NCBI RefSeq assembly: GCF_030161895.1
Contig: NZ_BSVB01000001.1
Location: 1,674,001-1,738,000, forward strand
Direction: 5' to 3'
Source of the DNA: Pseudolysinimonas kribbensis
GTDB taxonomy: Bacteria > Actinomycetota > Actinomycetes > Actinomycetales > Microbacteriaceae
Length of the DNA stretch: 64,000 nt
Both the position numbers and the translations under genes were made by a program. Each line of letters opens with the position of its first letter. Position 1 is the first letter of the stretch. Under the pieces are notes generated by a model. That model did no database searches. It had not been told where the DNA came from and was given only the letters and a program-made list of their open reading frames with translations. This document shows positions 29,839 to 38,522 of this stretch, piece by piece.

Positions 29839-29926
29839 TTCCGAAATGCAGGAGACGCGGGCGGTACCGGTCGAGGCGAGCGCGCCGCCACCGCGATCCG
29901 CCATCCCCCGATCCTGCATTTCGGAA
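29839..29926. repeat. Inverted repeat with 15-bp perfect arms
   Basis: TTCCGAAATGCAGGA (29839-29853) and its exact complement (29912-29926) flank 58 bp of sequence between the FMN reductase and the zinc-ribbon gene. The spacing is too long for a simple terminator. The size and perfect ends would suit a small non-autonomous repeat element or a folded RNA. Confidence 0.65.
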
Positions 29927-29976
29927 GGTGGGTGCGCGACGGGATGCCCGCGCGCCCGGCCGGAACCGCTCTCGTC

Positions 29977-30183
29977 CTAGGGGCAGACGAGCCGCGTGGG
30001 CGTGTGCTGGTCGCTCGTGCGCTGCACGATGTGGTCGCTCATCTCGGCGCCGCAGATCGGGCAGGTCGTCAGGCGCGGAGCCGGCGGCCGCTCGCCGCCG
30101 CGCCCGGGGCCGAGCTGGGCGGGCCCCATGAAGGGGAAGACGGCGCGGTTGAGGCGGTCCCACCAGCGGATTCGTGTGTCCAC
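29977..30183 (-). CDS. Small zinc-ribbon protein
   Basis: The protein has about 68 residues. Cys pairs in TTCPICGAEM and the C-terminal cysteine in RLVCP, with HIVQRTSDQHTPT between them, look like a metal-binding ribbon. The GTG at 30183 is preferred to the TTG at 30189. Short proteins of this kind are common in actinobacteria; the function is unknown. It is divergent from the OhrR-like regulator and shares its 42-bp control region. Confidence 0.6.
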   Translation of the reverse strand: MDTRIRWWDRLNRAVFPFMGPAQLGPGRGGERPPAPRLTTCPICGAEMSDHIVQRTSDQHTPTRLVCP

Positions 30184-30192
30184 AAACAATGA

Positions 30193-30219
30193 GTGTACTA
30201 ACGATTAGCGCACTATGCT
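30193..30219 (+). promoter_or_regulatory. Operator-like palindrome and -10 box before the MarR gene
   Basis: A 21-bp imperfect palindrome, GTG--CTAA-CGA-TTAG--CAC (30193-30213), is followed at once by TATGCT (30214-30219). The GTG of the regulator lies 6 nt further on, suggesting an autoregulated leaderless promoter. The palindrome also sits directly upstream of the divergent zinc-ribbon gene. Confidence 0.6.
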
Positions 30220-30225
30220 TGCATC

Positions 30226-30696
30226 GTGCCCACGACCGCTCCCTCCGCCGACCTGCTCGCCCTCGACCGCCAGGTGTGCTTCGCGCTCGTCACGGCCGCG
30301 CGCGACGTCGTCGCCCTCTACCGCGAGGTGCTCGCGCCGCTCGGGCTGACCCATCCGCAGTACCTGGTCATGCTCGCGCTCTGGGAGGAGAGCCCGCAGA
30401 GCGTCCGCTCGCTCGGCCGCAGGCTGTCGCTGGAGCCCGCCACCCTCAGTCCGCTGCTGCGCCGCCTCGAGTCGGCCGGCCTGCTCGAACGCAAGCGCAA
30501 CCCCGATGACGAGCGAGCGCTCGCGGTGGCGCTCACGGCATCCGGTACCGCGCTGCGGACCAAGGCGCTCGCCGTGCCGCCGACGATCATCGACCGGCTC
30601 GGCATCGACCTGTCCGAGCTGGAGCGCATGCGCGACACCCTGCTCGAGGTCGGCCGGGCCGCGCGCGCCGGGCTGAGCTCCGCCCGGGTCGCCTAA
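30226..30696 (+). CDS. OhrR-like MarR-family regulator
   Basis: This MarR protein of 156 residues has the N-terminal pattern LDRQVCFALVTAARDVVALYREVL, with the cysteine that senses organic hydroperoxides in OhrR proteins. GLTHPQYLVMLALWE follows, then a winged helix (RSLGRRLSLEPATLSPLLRRLE) with RNPDDERALAVALT in the wing. The start is GTG 30226. The usual target gene ohr is not adjacent in this window, so the regulon must lie elsewhere or include the divergent zinc-ribbon gene. Confidence 0.85.
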   Translation: MPTTAPSADLLALDRQVCFALVTAARDVVALYREVLAPLGLTHPQYLVMLALWEESPQSVRSLGRRLSLEPATLSPLLRRLESAGLLERKRNPDDERALAVALTASGTALRTKALAVPPTIIDRLGIDLSELERMRDTLLEVGRAARAGLSSARVA

Positions 30697-31283
30697 CCGC
30701 CGCCCAGCCTCCGCAGCTCACGGAGGTCGTCGACGACGAGCGCCACGCGCCGGGCCCGCTCCGCGGCGGAGAGCCGGCTCCCGAGCGACCACGCCGTCGC
30801 GGTGCGCTCGGCGATGCTGTCGCCAACCTCGTCCCACGCCTGACGCCGGGCCTCGTCCACGAGCGCGTCGAGGTGCGCGTCATCGGCCGAGAGGCGGATG
30901 AGGCGGTCGGCGAGCGCGACGAGGGCCTCGCTGCGCCGGGTCAGGTGACCCACATCGCCCTCGCGGTAGTCGGCCTGGTGCGACGCCTTGCCCGTGCGGT
31001 CCTCAGCGCGGGCGCGCTCCTCGTCGAGGCGACGGGCGTCGGCCCGGCTCTCGACCGCGAGCCGGCGCAGCTCCTCACGGGCGATCGCCCGGGCGAACTC
31101 GGGCCGGTAGTCGGCGCGGTCGCGCACCGCCCGCAGGATCACCTCGTTCTTGACGGTCATCCGGGCGGCGGACTCGGCGATGAGCAGCCCGTCGGCGACG
31201 AGGTCGTCGAGCGTCGCCGGGGGCAGGGGCGCAGGCGCCTTGAAGGTGCCGACGTCCGCGCGCCGGCGTCGCCACCATCGCAT
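30693..31283 (-). CDS. Conserved hypothetical protein, charged and helical
   Basis: The protein is 196 residues, starts MRWWRRRR, and is rich in Arg, Ala, Asp and Glu in long predicted helices. An N-terminal block LDDLVADGLLIAESAARMTVKN is followed by repeated charged heptad-like stretches. There is no signal peptide, membrane segment or recognised catalytic motif. It converges with the OhrR gene, overlapping its stop by 4 bp. The function is unknown. Confidence 0.7.
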   Translation of the reverse strand: MRWWRRRRADVGTFKAPAPLPPATLDDLVADGLLIAESAARMTVKNEVILRAVRDRADYRPEFARAIAREELRRLAVESRADARRLDEERARAEDRTGKASHQADYREGDVGHLTRRSEALVALADRLIRLSADDAHLDALVDEARRQAWDEVGDSIAERTATAWSLGSRLSAAERARRVALVVDDLRELRRLGGG

Positions 31284-31323
31284 CTCTCAGATGCTATTGG
31301 CGACGGCCGTCCGGCGCGGACAC

Positions 31324-31575
31324 CTAGACGATCGCGAGCTCCTGCAGCTTCGCCTCGACGTCGGGGTTGCTCGGCTCCACCTGGTGCGACCCGTCGGGAT
31401 AGACCACGACCGGGATGTTGATGCGCCCCGAGATGCGCTGCGCGGCCTCCGCGCTCGCGGCGTCGGCCTCGACGTCGATGTAGTCGTAGGCCACGCCCAG
31501 CCCATCCAGCTGCGCCTTGGTACGCCGGCAGTCGCTGCACCAGTCGGCGCCGTACATCGTGACCTTCTCGCTCAT
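31324..31575 (-). CDS. Glutaredoxin-like protein (mycoredoxin type)
   Basis: The 83-residue thioredoxin-fold protein has a CSDC redox motif at residues 13-16 (ADWCSDCRRTKA), the cis-proline in INIPVVVYPDG and a C-terminal helix. The length and motif fit the mycoredoxin/NrdH-like glutaredoxins that use mycothiol in actinobacteria. It is monocistronic, starts with ATG at 31575 and diverges from the methyltransferase gene. Confidence 0.88.
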   Translation of the reverse strand: MSEKVTMYGADWCSDCRRTKAQLDGLGVAYDYIDVEADAASAEAAQRISGRINIPVVVYPDGSHQVEPSNPDVEAKLQELAIV

Positions 31576-31629
31576 GCCCGGTGCAACCGGCGGCGGACCG
31601 GCGCCATTCCGCTCGCTAGCGTGAGAGGC

Positions 31630-32414
31630 GTGCCGGGCGAATGGGACGGGACCGCGGACGCGTACGCGGCCTCCTTCGCGCACCTGTGCGCCGGCACGAT
31701 CGAGCCGCTCCTCGACGCGATCGAGCGCCCGGATTACGGGACGCTTCTCGACGTCGGCACCGGTCCCGGCAGCCTGGCCCGCGCGGCCGCCGCCCGCGGC
31801 TGGCGCGTGGAGGCGGGCGACGCGGAGCCGTCGATGGTCGCGCTCGCCGCGTCGCTCGGCGGCGGCATCCGGTATCGCCAGGCGACGCTGCCGCACCTGC
31901 CGCACGCGGACGGCGCCTTCGACGCCGTCACCGCCAACTTCGTCGTGAACCACACGCACGACCCGCGCGCCGCCCTCGCCGAGCTCGCCCGCGTCGCCCG
32001 CCGCACCGTCGCGATCACGATCTGGCCGCGCCGCCGCACCGAGCTGAACGGCCTGTGGTCGGGCATCGTCCGGGATGCCGGGGCCGTCAGCCCGCCCGGC
32101 ACGACCCTCTCGCCGGAGCTCGACTTCGACCGCAGCGGGCCCGGCCTGGCCGCGGCCCTCACCGAGGCGGGGCTGCACGATGTCGTGGGCCGCACCCTCG
32201 AGTGGGACTTCGCAATCGCCGCCGACGACCTCTGGGCCGGGGTCGCCGGGGGTGCGGGCACGATCGGCACGACCTATCGCGCGAACGACGACGGCATCCG
32301 GCGCGGCATCCGCAGCGCGTACCGCATCCGGACCGGCGACCTCACCGGCGCCGACGGGCTCCTGCACTTTCCGGCCGCCGCGCTGCTCGCCGTCGGAGAG
32401 AAGGGGAGTCATGA
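31630..32414 (+). CDS. Class I SAM-dependent methyltransferase
   Basis: The AdoMet-binding fold is clear: motif I LLDVGTGPGSLARAAA, the acidic residue of motif II in VEAGDAEPSMV, and FDAVTANFVVNHTHDPRAAL at motif IV. The start is GTG 31630. The frame lacks a stop before the acetyltransferase gene; restoring one base in the GGGG run at 32403-32406 ends the protein at TGA 32412-32414 and produces a normal ATGA overlap. About 261 residues. The substrate is unknown. Confidence 0.82.
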
Positions 32415-32866
32415 CCGTCGTCGTCCGTCTCGCGTCGCCCGTCGATGCGGCGGAGCTCACGCAACTCCGTTTCGAATGGTCGCCTCCGCCCGCACCGGCT
32501 CCGCCCGCCGCCGCCCCGGATTTCGCGGCGCACCTCGGGGACTGGATGCGCCGCCAGGGCGAGCGCTACCTGTGCACCATCGCGACCGCCGGGCACGAGC
32601 CGGTCGGCATGGCCTGGCTCGCGGTCTTCGAGCGCGTGCCCAACGCACACGAACGCCTGCGGCTCTCCGGCGACGTGCAGAGCGTCTACGTGCGGCCCGG
32701 CCTGCGCAACCAGGCGATCGGTGAGCGCCTGGTGCGCCTGCTCCTCGACGAGGCCGGCCGCCGGGGCGTCACGGAGTTCACGGTCCATTCGAGCGAGGGC
32801 GCGCTGCCGTTCTACCGCCGGCTCGGCTTCGTGGGGTCCGATCGCCGACTGGAGCTCAGCCGGTAG
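32411..32866 (+). CDS. GNAT-family N-acetyltransferase
   Basis: The 151-residue GNAT protein has the acetyl-CoA-binding motif A in VQSVYVRPGLRNQAIGERLV and a motif B ending ALPFYRRLGFVGSD. It overlaps the preceding methyltransferase by ATGA. The acceptor substrate cannot be predicted. A tRNA-Leu gene on the other strand follows 30 bp later. Confidence 0.88.
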   Translation: MTVVVRLASPVDAAELTQLRFEWSPPPAPAPPAAAPDFAAHLGDWMRRQGERYLCTIATAGHEPVGMAWLAVFERVPNAHERLRLSGDVQSVYVRPGLRNQAIGERLVRLLLDEAGRRGVTEFTVHSSEGALPFYRRLGFVGSDRRLELSR

Positions 32867-32896
32867 GAGGAGGGTCGTCACGACGATCCATCGATG

Positions 32897-32979
32897 TGCG
32901 CGAGGGGGACTTGAACCCCCACGCCCTTGCGGGCACTGGCACCTGAAGCCAGCGCGTCTGCCAATTCCGCCACTCGCGC
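32897..32979 (-). tRNA. tRNA-Leu (anticodon CAG)
   Basis: The 83-nt class II tRNA has a 7-bp acceptor stem GCGCGAG/CTCGCGC, anticodon stem CTGGC/GCCAG with loop TTCAGGT, a variable arm GTGCCCGCAAGGGCGT and a T-arm GGGGGTTCAAGTCCCCC. The discriminator is A and CCA is not encoded. Confidence 0.95.
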
Positions 32980-33103
32980 GTGAGATCGCTCCGTCGCGAT
33001 CAACCAGGCGACATTACCATCCAGGTGCGAACCGGCTGAACTCCGGCCTGGCGCTCCCGGATTGGGTCGGTAGCATTCGGTCTACCGATCGGGAGGAGAC
33101 TCC

Positions 33104-33814
33104 GTGGGGATTCTCGACAGCTTCGAGAGGGGCTTGGAGCGCGTCGTCAACGGCGCCTTCGCCAAGACCTTCAAGAGCGGTCTGCAGCCCCTCGAGATCA
33201 CCTCGGCGCTGCGCCGCGAGCTCGACACCCGCGCCGCGGTGGTCGCGCGCGACCGCATCCTGGTGCCCAACGACTTCACGGTGCGGCTGTCGGCCGACGA
33301 CTACGCCCGGATGACGGGGCTCGGTCCGGCGCTCATCGACGAGTTCACGCAGCTGGTGCAGCAGCACGCCGTCGCCCAGGGCTACTCGTTCGCGGGCGGC
33401 ATCTCGATCACGCTCCAGCGCGACGACGCCCTCACCGCGGGCGTGCTGCGCATCGACTCGGCCAACCTCAAGGGCGAAGTGTCCTGGAATCCGGTGCTCG
33501 ACATCGGCGGCAAGCGGTTCCCGCTGCACAAGGGGCGCAGCGTGATCGGCCGCGGGTCGGATGCCGATGTCACCCTCGACGACACCGGCGCCTCCCGGCA
33601 TCACGCCCAGATCCTCTGGGACGGGCGCCGCGCCGAGCTCGACGATCTCGGCTCCACGAACGGCACCCTCCTGAACGGGCAGCGGGTCACGAAGGTCGCC
33701 CTGCCGCCCGACTCGGTCATCGAGATCGGCCGCACCCGTATCGTGTTCCGGGTGCTCGCCCAGTCCGCGTCGCCCGACCAGTACGCCGACGTCCGGCGCG
33801 AGGGCGGTCGATGA
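33104..33814 (+). CDS. fhaA: FhaA: DUF3662 and FHA domain protein
   Basis: The protein has 236 residues. Residues 1-115 are the DUF3662 domain (MGILDSFERGLERVVNGAFAK...). Residues 150-225 are a forkhead-associated domain with the phosphothreonine-binding GRGSDADV, SRHHAQI and STNGT motifs. FHA proteins read phosphorylation by the PknA/PknB kinases encoded downstream and control wall synthesis and division. It is the first gene of the fhaA-fhaB-pstP-rodA-pbpA-pknA-pknB operon, overlaps fhaB by ATGA, and starts with GTG behind a GGGAGGAG ribosome-binding site. Confidence 0.95.
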   Translation: MGILDSFERGLERVVNGAFAKTFKSGLQPLEITSALRRELDTRAAVVARDRILVPNDFTVRLSADDYARMTGLGPALIDEFTQLVQQHAVAQGYSFAGGISITLQRDDALTAGVLRIDSANLKGEVSWNPVLDIGGKRFPLHKGRSVIGRGSDADVTLDDTGASRHHAQILWDGRRAELDDLGSTNGTLLNGQRVTKVALPPDSVIEIGRTRIVFRVLAQSASPDQYADVRREGGR

Positions 33815-34342
33815 ACGCCAGCAGCCTCACGCTGCTCGTGCTGCAGCTGGGGTTCCTGCTGCTGATGTGGGTGTTCGTCTTCGTCGTGGTGTTCGCCCTG
33901 CGCTCCGACCTGTTCGGGCAGCGCGTGCGCCGGATGCCGCCTCCGGCGAGTGCCGGGGCCCCCGCCGTCGCGGCGACCGCCGCGCCCCCGGCGGCCGCCA
34001 CCGCCGCCGTCACCGAACCCGTCCGCCGGCAGCCGCCCTCGCCGACGACACGACGCCGAAGCGTCTCGTGATCACGAGCGGGCCGCGTGAGGGCATGGCG
34101 ATCGACCTGCCGGCCGAGCAGCTGACGATCGGGCGCTCGAGCGAATCCGGCCTCGTGATCCGCGACGACTACACGTCGACGCACCACGCGCGGCTCATGC
34201 TCTGGAACGACCAGTGGGTGGTCCAAGACCTAGACTCCACCAATGGCACGTTCCTCGACGGAGTGCGCGTGACCCTTCCCACCCCGATCCCCCGAACGTG
34301 CCGGTGACCATCGGGACCACGACGTTCGAGCTCCGGCGGTAG
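33811..34342 (+). CDS. fhaB: FhaB/FipA: membrane-anchored FHA protein
   Basis: An N-terminal membrane helix (residues 4-26) is followed by an Ala/Pro-rich linker and a C-terminal FHA domain (GRSSESGL, TSTHHARL, DSTNGTFLDGVRV). In mycobacteria the equivalent FipA is a division-associated PknA substrate. Two single bases are missing, in CCC 34036-34038 and CCCCC 34289-34293; restoring both gives a protein ending VPVTIGTTTFELRR, as the family does. The stop is 4 bp before the phosphatase start. Confidence 0.9.
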
Positions 34343-34346
34343 TCCG

Positions 34347-35590
34347 GTGGCCACGACCTCCAGCGCGGCCGTCTCGCACGTCGGAAGGATCCGGAGCAAC
34401 AACCAGGACTCCGCCTACGCGGGCTCCCACCTCTTCCTCGTCGCCGACGGCATGGGCGGCCATGCCGGCGGCGATGTCGCCTCCGCGATCGTCGCCCAAC
34501 GCGTCGCCGAGGCCGACCAGACGTACTCCTCCCCGCACGACGCCGAGTTCGCGTTGCAGTCGGCGCTGATCGCCGCGAACTCCTGCTCGCCGAGACGGTC
34601 TTCGAGCACAGCGAGCTCACCGGCATGGGCACCACGGCGAGCGGGATCGTGCTCGTCGGCGGCCAGATCGTCGTCGCGCACATCGGCGACTCGCGCATCT
34701 ACCGGTTGCGCGGCGGCACGCTCGAGCAGATCACCGCCGATCACACGTTCGTGCAGCGGCTGGTCGACTCCGGGCGCATCACGCCCGAGGAGGCGGCGGT
34801 CCACCCCCGCCGCTCCGTGCTCATGCGCGTGCTCGGCGATGTGGATGCCGCCCCCGAGATCGACACGAAGGTGCTCGACACGCGCCCCGGCGACCGGTGG
34901 CTGCTGTGCTCCGACGGACTCTCGAGCTACGTCAGCGACGAGCGGATCGCCGCCGCACTGCAGTCGACCACGAGCGCGCAGGCCGCGGCCGACCGGCTCG
35001 TGAAGGACAGCCTCGATCACGGCGCGCCCGACAACGTCACGGTGATCGTCGTCGACATCGGCGACTCCGACGATCCGGCGCCGCAGCACCTGTTCGTGGG
35101 CTCGGCGGCCGCGCCGTTGAGCTTCGAGGGCGAGAGCGCGCGCCGGCCGATCCGCCTGCCCACACTGCTGCTGCACCCGCTCAAGGCGAGCCAGCCGGAG
35201 GACGCGCACTTCGAGCCCGAGCGCGAGGGCTATCTCGAGGAGCTCATCCAGGAGGACCGCCGCCGCGCGATGCGCCGGCGCATCACCTGGCTCGTCGTCG
35301 TCGTCCTCGCGATCGCCGTCATCGTGACGACCGTCGTCGTGGGCTACCAGTGGACCCAGTCCCGCTACTACGTCGGCGTCGACCACGGCCGGGTCGCGGT
35401 CTTCCGCGGGGTGCAGCAGAACATCGGCCCGATCCACCTCTCGAGCGTCTACCAGACGACCACCATCGAGGTCGCCGACCTCCCCGCGTTCTACCGCGAG
35501 AGCGTTCGCAACACGCTCGGCGCCGACGATCTGCGCGACGCCCTGGCGATCGTCGACCGGCTCTCCAATCAGGCGGGCGATCAGCAGTGA
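34347..35590 (+). CDS. pstP: PP2C-type Ser/Thr protein phosphatase
   Basis: The PP2C domain covers residues 1-240 with metal-binding motifs RSNNQDSAY, VADGMGGHAGGD, GMGTTASGIV, HIGDSRIYRLRGG, CSDGLSSYV and GAPDNVTVIV. A membrane helix near residue 320 and a small extracellular domain follow. It reverses phosphorylation by PknA/PknB. One base is missing at CC 34582-34583; restoring it joins the halves. GTG start; the stop overlaps the rodA GTG (GTGA). Confidence 0.95.
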
Positions 35591-37062
35591 GCGCCGCGAG
35601 CGCCCATCCGGTGCCGGCGGCCGCGGCGCCGGAGGAGGCGTCGCCGCACACGACGCTCACCGAGACCATCCGGATCCGGCTGCGCACCCCGGCCCGCCGC
35701 CGCAATCTCGAGCTCGTCCTGCTGGTCGGGGCGTTCCTCCTCGCCGGCGGCGCGCTCGCCCTCGTCGATCTCGGCACCCTCGGACGCGTCGGCGGCACGA
35801 TGATGCTACTCGAGGCGGTGCTCGCGCTGCTGATCCTCGCCGTGCACGTCACGCTGCGCGTGGTCGCGCCGGACGCCGACCCGTTCCTGCTGCCCATCGC
35901 GACCCTGCTCAACGGGCTCGGCATCGCCGAGATCACGCGCATCGACATCGCCAAGGGCTGGACGGGCTGGGATGCCAACGGCGTCAAGCAGGTCGTCTGG
36001 TCGGCGATGGCGATCGTCATCGCGCTCGTCGTGGTGCTCGTCATCCGAAATCACCGCGTGCTGCAGCGCTACCGCTACATCGCGATGTTCGTCGCGCTCG
36101 CCCTGCTCCTGCTGCCGATGCTGCCGCTGATCGGCAAGACGGTGAACGGCGCGCGGGTCTGGATCGGCATCGGGCCCTTCAGCTTCCAGCCGGGTGAGCT
36201 CACGAAGATCGCGCTCGCGATCTTCTTCGCCGGCTATCTCGTGACCGCCCGCGACTCGCTCGCGATCGGCGGGCGCCGGCTGCTCGGGATGCGGCTGCCG
36301 CGGGTCCGCGACCTCGGCCCGATCGTCGTGGTGTGGCTCGCGGCGATGGCGGTCATCGTGTTCCAGCACGACCTCGGCACCGGCCTTCTCTACTTCGGCC
36401 TGTTCCTCGTGATGATCTACGTCGCGACCGGCCGCTTCAGCTGGGTCGTGCTGGGTCTCATCCTGTTCGTCGGCGGCGCCTTCGCGGCCAGCCGGGCGCT
36501 CGCGTACGTCGGCGGTCGCATCGACTCCTGGCTCGACGCCTTCTCGAAGACCAACTACGACAAGCCGGGCGGCAGCTACCAGCTCGTGCAGGGCATCTTC
36601 GGACTCTCCGACGGAGGCCTCATCGGCACGGGCCTCGGCCGCGGCCGGCCGCAGATCACCCCGCTGTCGCAGAGCGACTACATCATGGCGAGCCTCGGCG
36701 AGGAGCTCGGCCTCATCGGCGTGTTCGCGATCCTCGCCCTGTACCTGCTGTTCGTCTCGCGCGGCTTCCGCATTGGGTTCACCGGCCAGGACGACTTCGG
36801 CCGCCTGCTCGGGGTCGGGCTGTCGTTCGTCGTGGCGCTGCAGACCTTCATCGTCATCGGCGGCATCACGCGGGTGATCCCGCTCACCGGTCTGACCACG
36901 CCCTTCATGGCGGCGGGCGGCTCGTCGCTCGTCGCGAACTGGATCATCGTGGCCCTGCTGCTGCGGCTGTCCGACTCCGTGCGCAGCCAGCCGCGATGGG
37001 TCGTCGACACCCCCGCGGCCGGCACGGCGCTCGGCGGCCCGACCGCGAGGGGAGCCCGATGA
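35587..37062 (+). CDS. rodA: RodA/FtsW-type peptidoglycan glycosyltransferase
   Basis: The SEDS-family membrane protein has 491 residues and about twelve membrane segments. SEDS signatures are NGARVWIGIGPFSFQPGELTK and the C-terminal GGITRVIPLTGLTTPFMAAGGSSL. Together with the class B PBP downstream it polymerises peptidoglycan in growth or division. The GTG start overlaps the phosphatase stop, and the stop overlaps pbpA by ATGA. The gene is intact. Confidence 0.96.
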   Translation: MSAASAHPVPAAAAPEEASPHTTLTETIRIRLRTPARRRNLELVLLVGAFLLAGGALALVDLGTLGRVGGTMMLLEAVLALLILAVHVTLRVVAPDADPFLLPIATLLNGLGIAEITRIDIAKGWTGWDANGVKQVVWSAMAIVIALVVVLVIRNHRVLQRYRYIAMFVALALLLLPMLPLIGKTVNGARVWIGIGPFSFQPGELTKIALAIFFAGYLVTARDSLAIGGRRLLGMRLPRVRDLGPIVVVWLAAMAVIVFQHDLGTGLLYFGLFLVMIYVATGRFSWVVLGLILFVGGAFAASRALAYVGGRIDSWLDAFSKTNYDKPGGSYQLVQGIFGLSDGGLIGTGLGRGRPQITPLSQSDYIMASLGEELGLIGVFAILALYLLFVSRGFRIGFTGQDDFGRLLGVGLSFVVALQTFIVIGGITRVIPLTGLTTPFMAAGGSSLVANWIIVALLLRLSDSVRSQPRWVVDTPAAGTALGGPTARGAR

Positions 37063-38522
37063 ACAAGGAGCTGCGCCGCGTCAGCATCGTGGTGCTCATC
37101 ATGTTCCTGGCCCTGTTCGGGTCGGCGACGATCATCCAGGTCTTCCAGCAGCCCAACCTCAAGGCCGATCCGCGCAACGTGCGGGAGTTCTACGCGAGCT
37201 TCCAGACCCAGCGCGGCGCGATCCTGGTCGACGGCACGCCCATCGCCCAGTCCGTGCCCGTCAACGACGCCTACAAGTACCAGCGGCTGTACGCCGACGG
37301 CCCGCTGTACTCGGCGGTCACCGGATACTTCACCCTCAACCAGGGATCGACCGGCATCGAGGGCGCCGAGAACCAGGAGCTCAGCGGCACCGGCAGCGAC
37401 CAGTTCTTCGACCAGGTCAACGCGATCATCACCGGCAAGGAGCCCGAGGGCGCGTCGGTGTCGCTCACGATCGACCCGAAGGTGCAGAAGGCCGCGTGGG
37501 ACGCGCTCGGCGACTACACGGGCGCCGTCGTCGCCTTCGAGCCGAAGACCGGCGCGATCCTCGCCATGGTCTCCAAGCCCACGTTCGATCCGAACGTGCT
37601 CGCCGGCCACGACACCAAGAAGGTCATCGCGACCTACGACCAGCTGCTCCACGACTCGGGCGACCCGCTCATCAACCGGGCGATCGCCGGCAGGCTCGAT
37701 CCGCCCGGATCGACGTTCAAGCTCGTCGTGGCCTCCGCGGCTCTCGCCAACGGGTACACGCCGGACAGCACCTTCCCCAACCCTCCCCGCCTGCAGCTGA
37801 GCGGCACCAACACCTACATCACGAACTCCGAGGGCGGCTCGTGCGGCGGCGCCGACACCGCCTCGATCAAGACGGCGCTGCAGTACTCCTGCAACATCCC
37901 GTTCGCCCAGCTCGGAAAGGATCTCGGCTACGACAAGGTGGCGACCCAAGCGAAGGCATTCGGCTTCGGCGACAAGAACCTGACGGTCCCGATGCCGGTC
38001 ACGCCGAGCGTCTACCCGTCGACCAACGGCGATCCCGCCCGCCAGGAGCTCTCGAGCTTCGGGCAGGGCGACGACCGGGCCTCGCCCCTCCAGATGGCGA
38101 TGATCTCGGCGGCGATCGCCAACGGCGGCGAGCTCATGCGGCCGAATCTCGTGAAGTCGATCACCAATCCCGACCTGACGACCAAGCAGGACTTCGCCCC
38201 GGAGCGCTACGGACAGGCCGTCAGCCCCGACATCGCCGCGACCATGACGCAACTCATGGTCAACAACGTCGACAACGGTGCCGCGAGCAATGCAAGAATC
38301 AGTGGAGTTCAGGTCGCGGGCAAGACCGGCACAGCACAGAACGGCGCGAACAATCAGCTGCCGTACACCCTCTGGTTCACCGGTTTCGCCCCGGCGGACG
38401 ATCCCCAGGTCGCGGTCGCGGTCGTGGTGCAGAACGGTGGCGGCATCGGCAAGGCCGGCTTCGGGAACACCCTCGCGGCTCCGATCGCCAAGAAGGTCAT
38501 TGAGGCGGTGCTGAGCAGATGA
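37059..38522 (+). CDS. pbpA: PbpA: class B penicillin-binding protein
   Basis: An N-terminal membrane anchor (residues 8-28) and dimerisation region are followed by the transpeptidase domain: active-site STFK in [11 protein letters not shown], the SCN-type motif in LQYSCNIPF and KTGTA near the end. The protein is 487 residues, matching mycobacterial PbpA. It cross-links peptidoglycan and pairs with RodA upstream. ATGA overlaps join it to rodA and pknA. The gene is intact. Confidence 0.96.
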   Translation: MNKELRRVSIVVLIMFLALFGSATIIQVFQQPNLKADPRNVREFYASFQTQRGAILVDGTPIAQSVPVNDAYKYQRLYADGPLYSAVTGYFTLNQGSTGIEGAENQELSGTGSDQFFDQVNAIITGKEPEGASVSLTIDPKVQKAAWDALGDYTGAVVAFEPKTGAILAMVSKPTFDPNVLAGHDTKKVIATYDQLLHDSGDPLINRAIAGRLDPPGSTFKLVVASAALANGYTPDSTFPNPPRLQLSGTNTYITNSEGGSCGGADTASIKTALQYSCNIPFAQLGKDLGYDKVATQAKAFGFGDKNLTVPMPVTPSVYPSTNGDPARQELSSFGQGDDRASPLQMAMISAAIANGGELMRPNLVKSITNPDLTTKQDFAPERYGQAVSPDIAATMTQLMVNNVDNGAASNARISGVQVAGKTGTAQNGANNQLPYTLWFTGFAPADDPQVAVAVVVQNGGGIGKAGFGNTLAAPIAKKVIEAVLSR

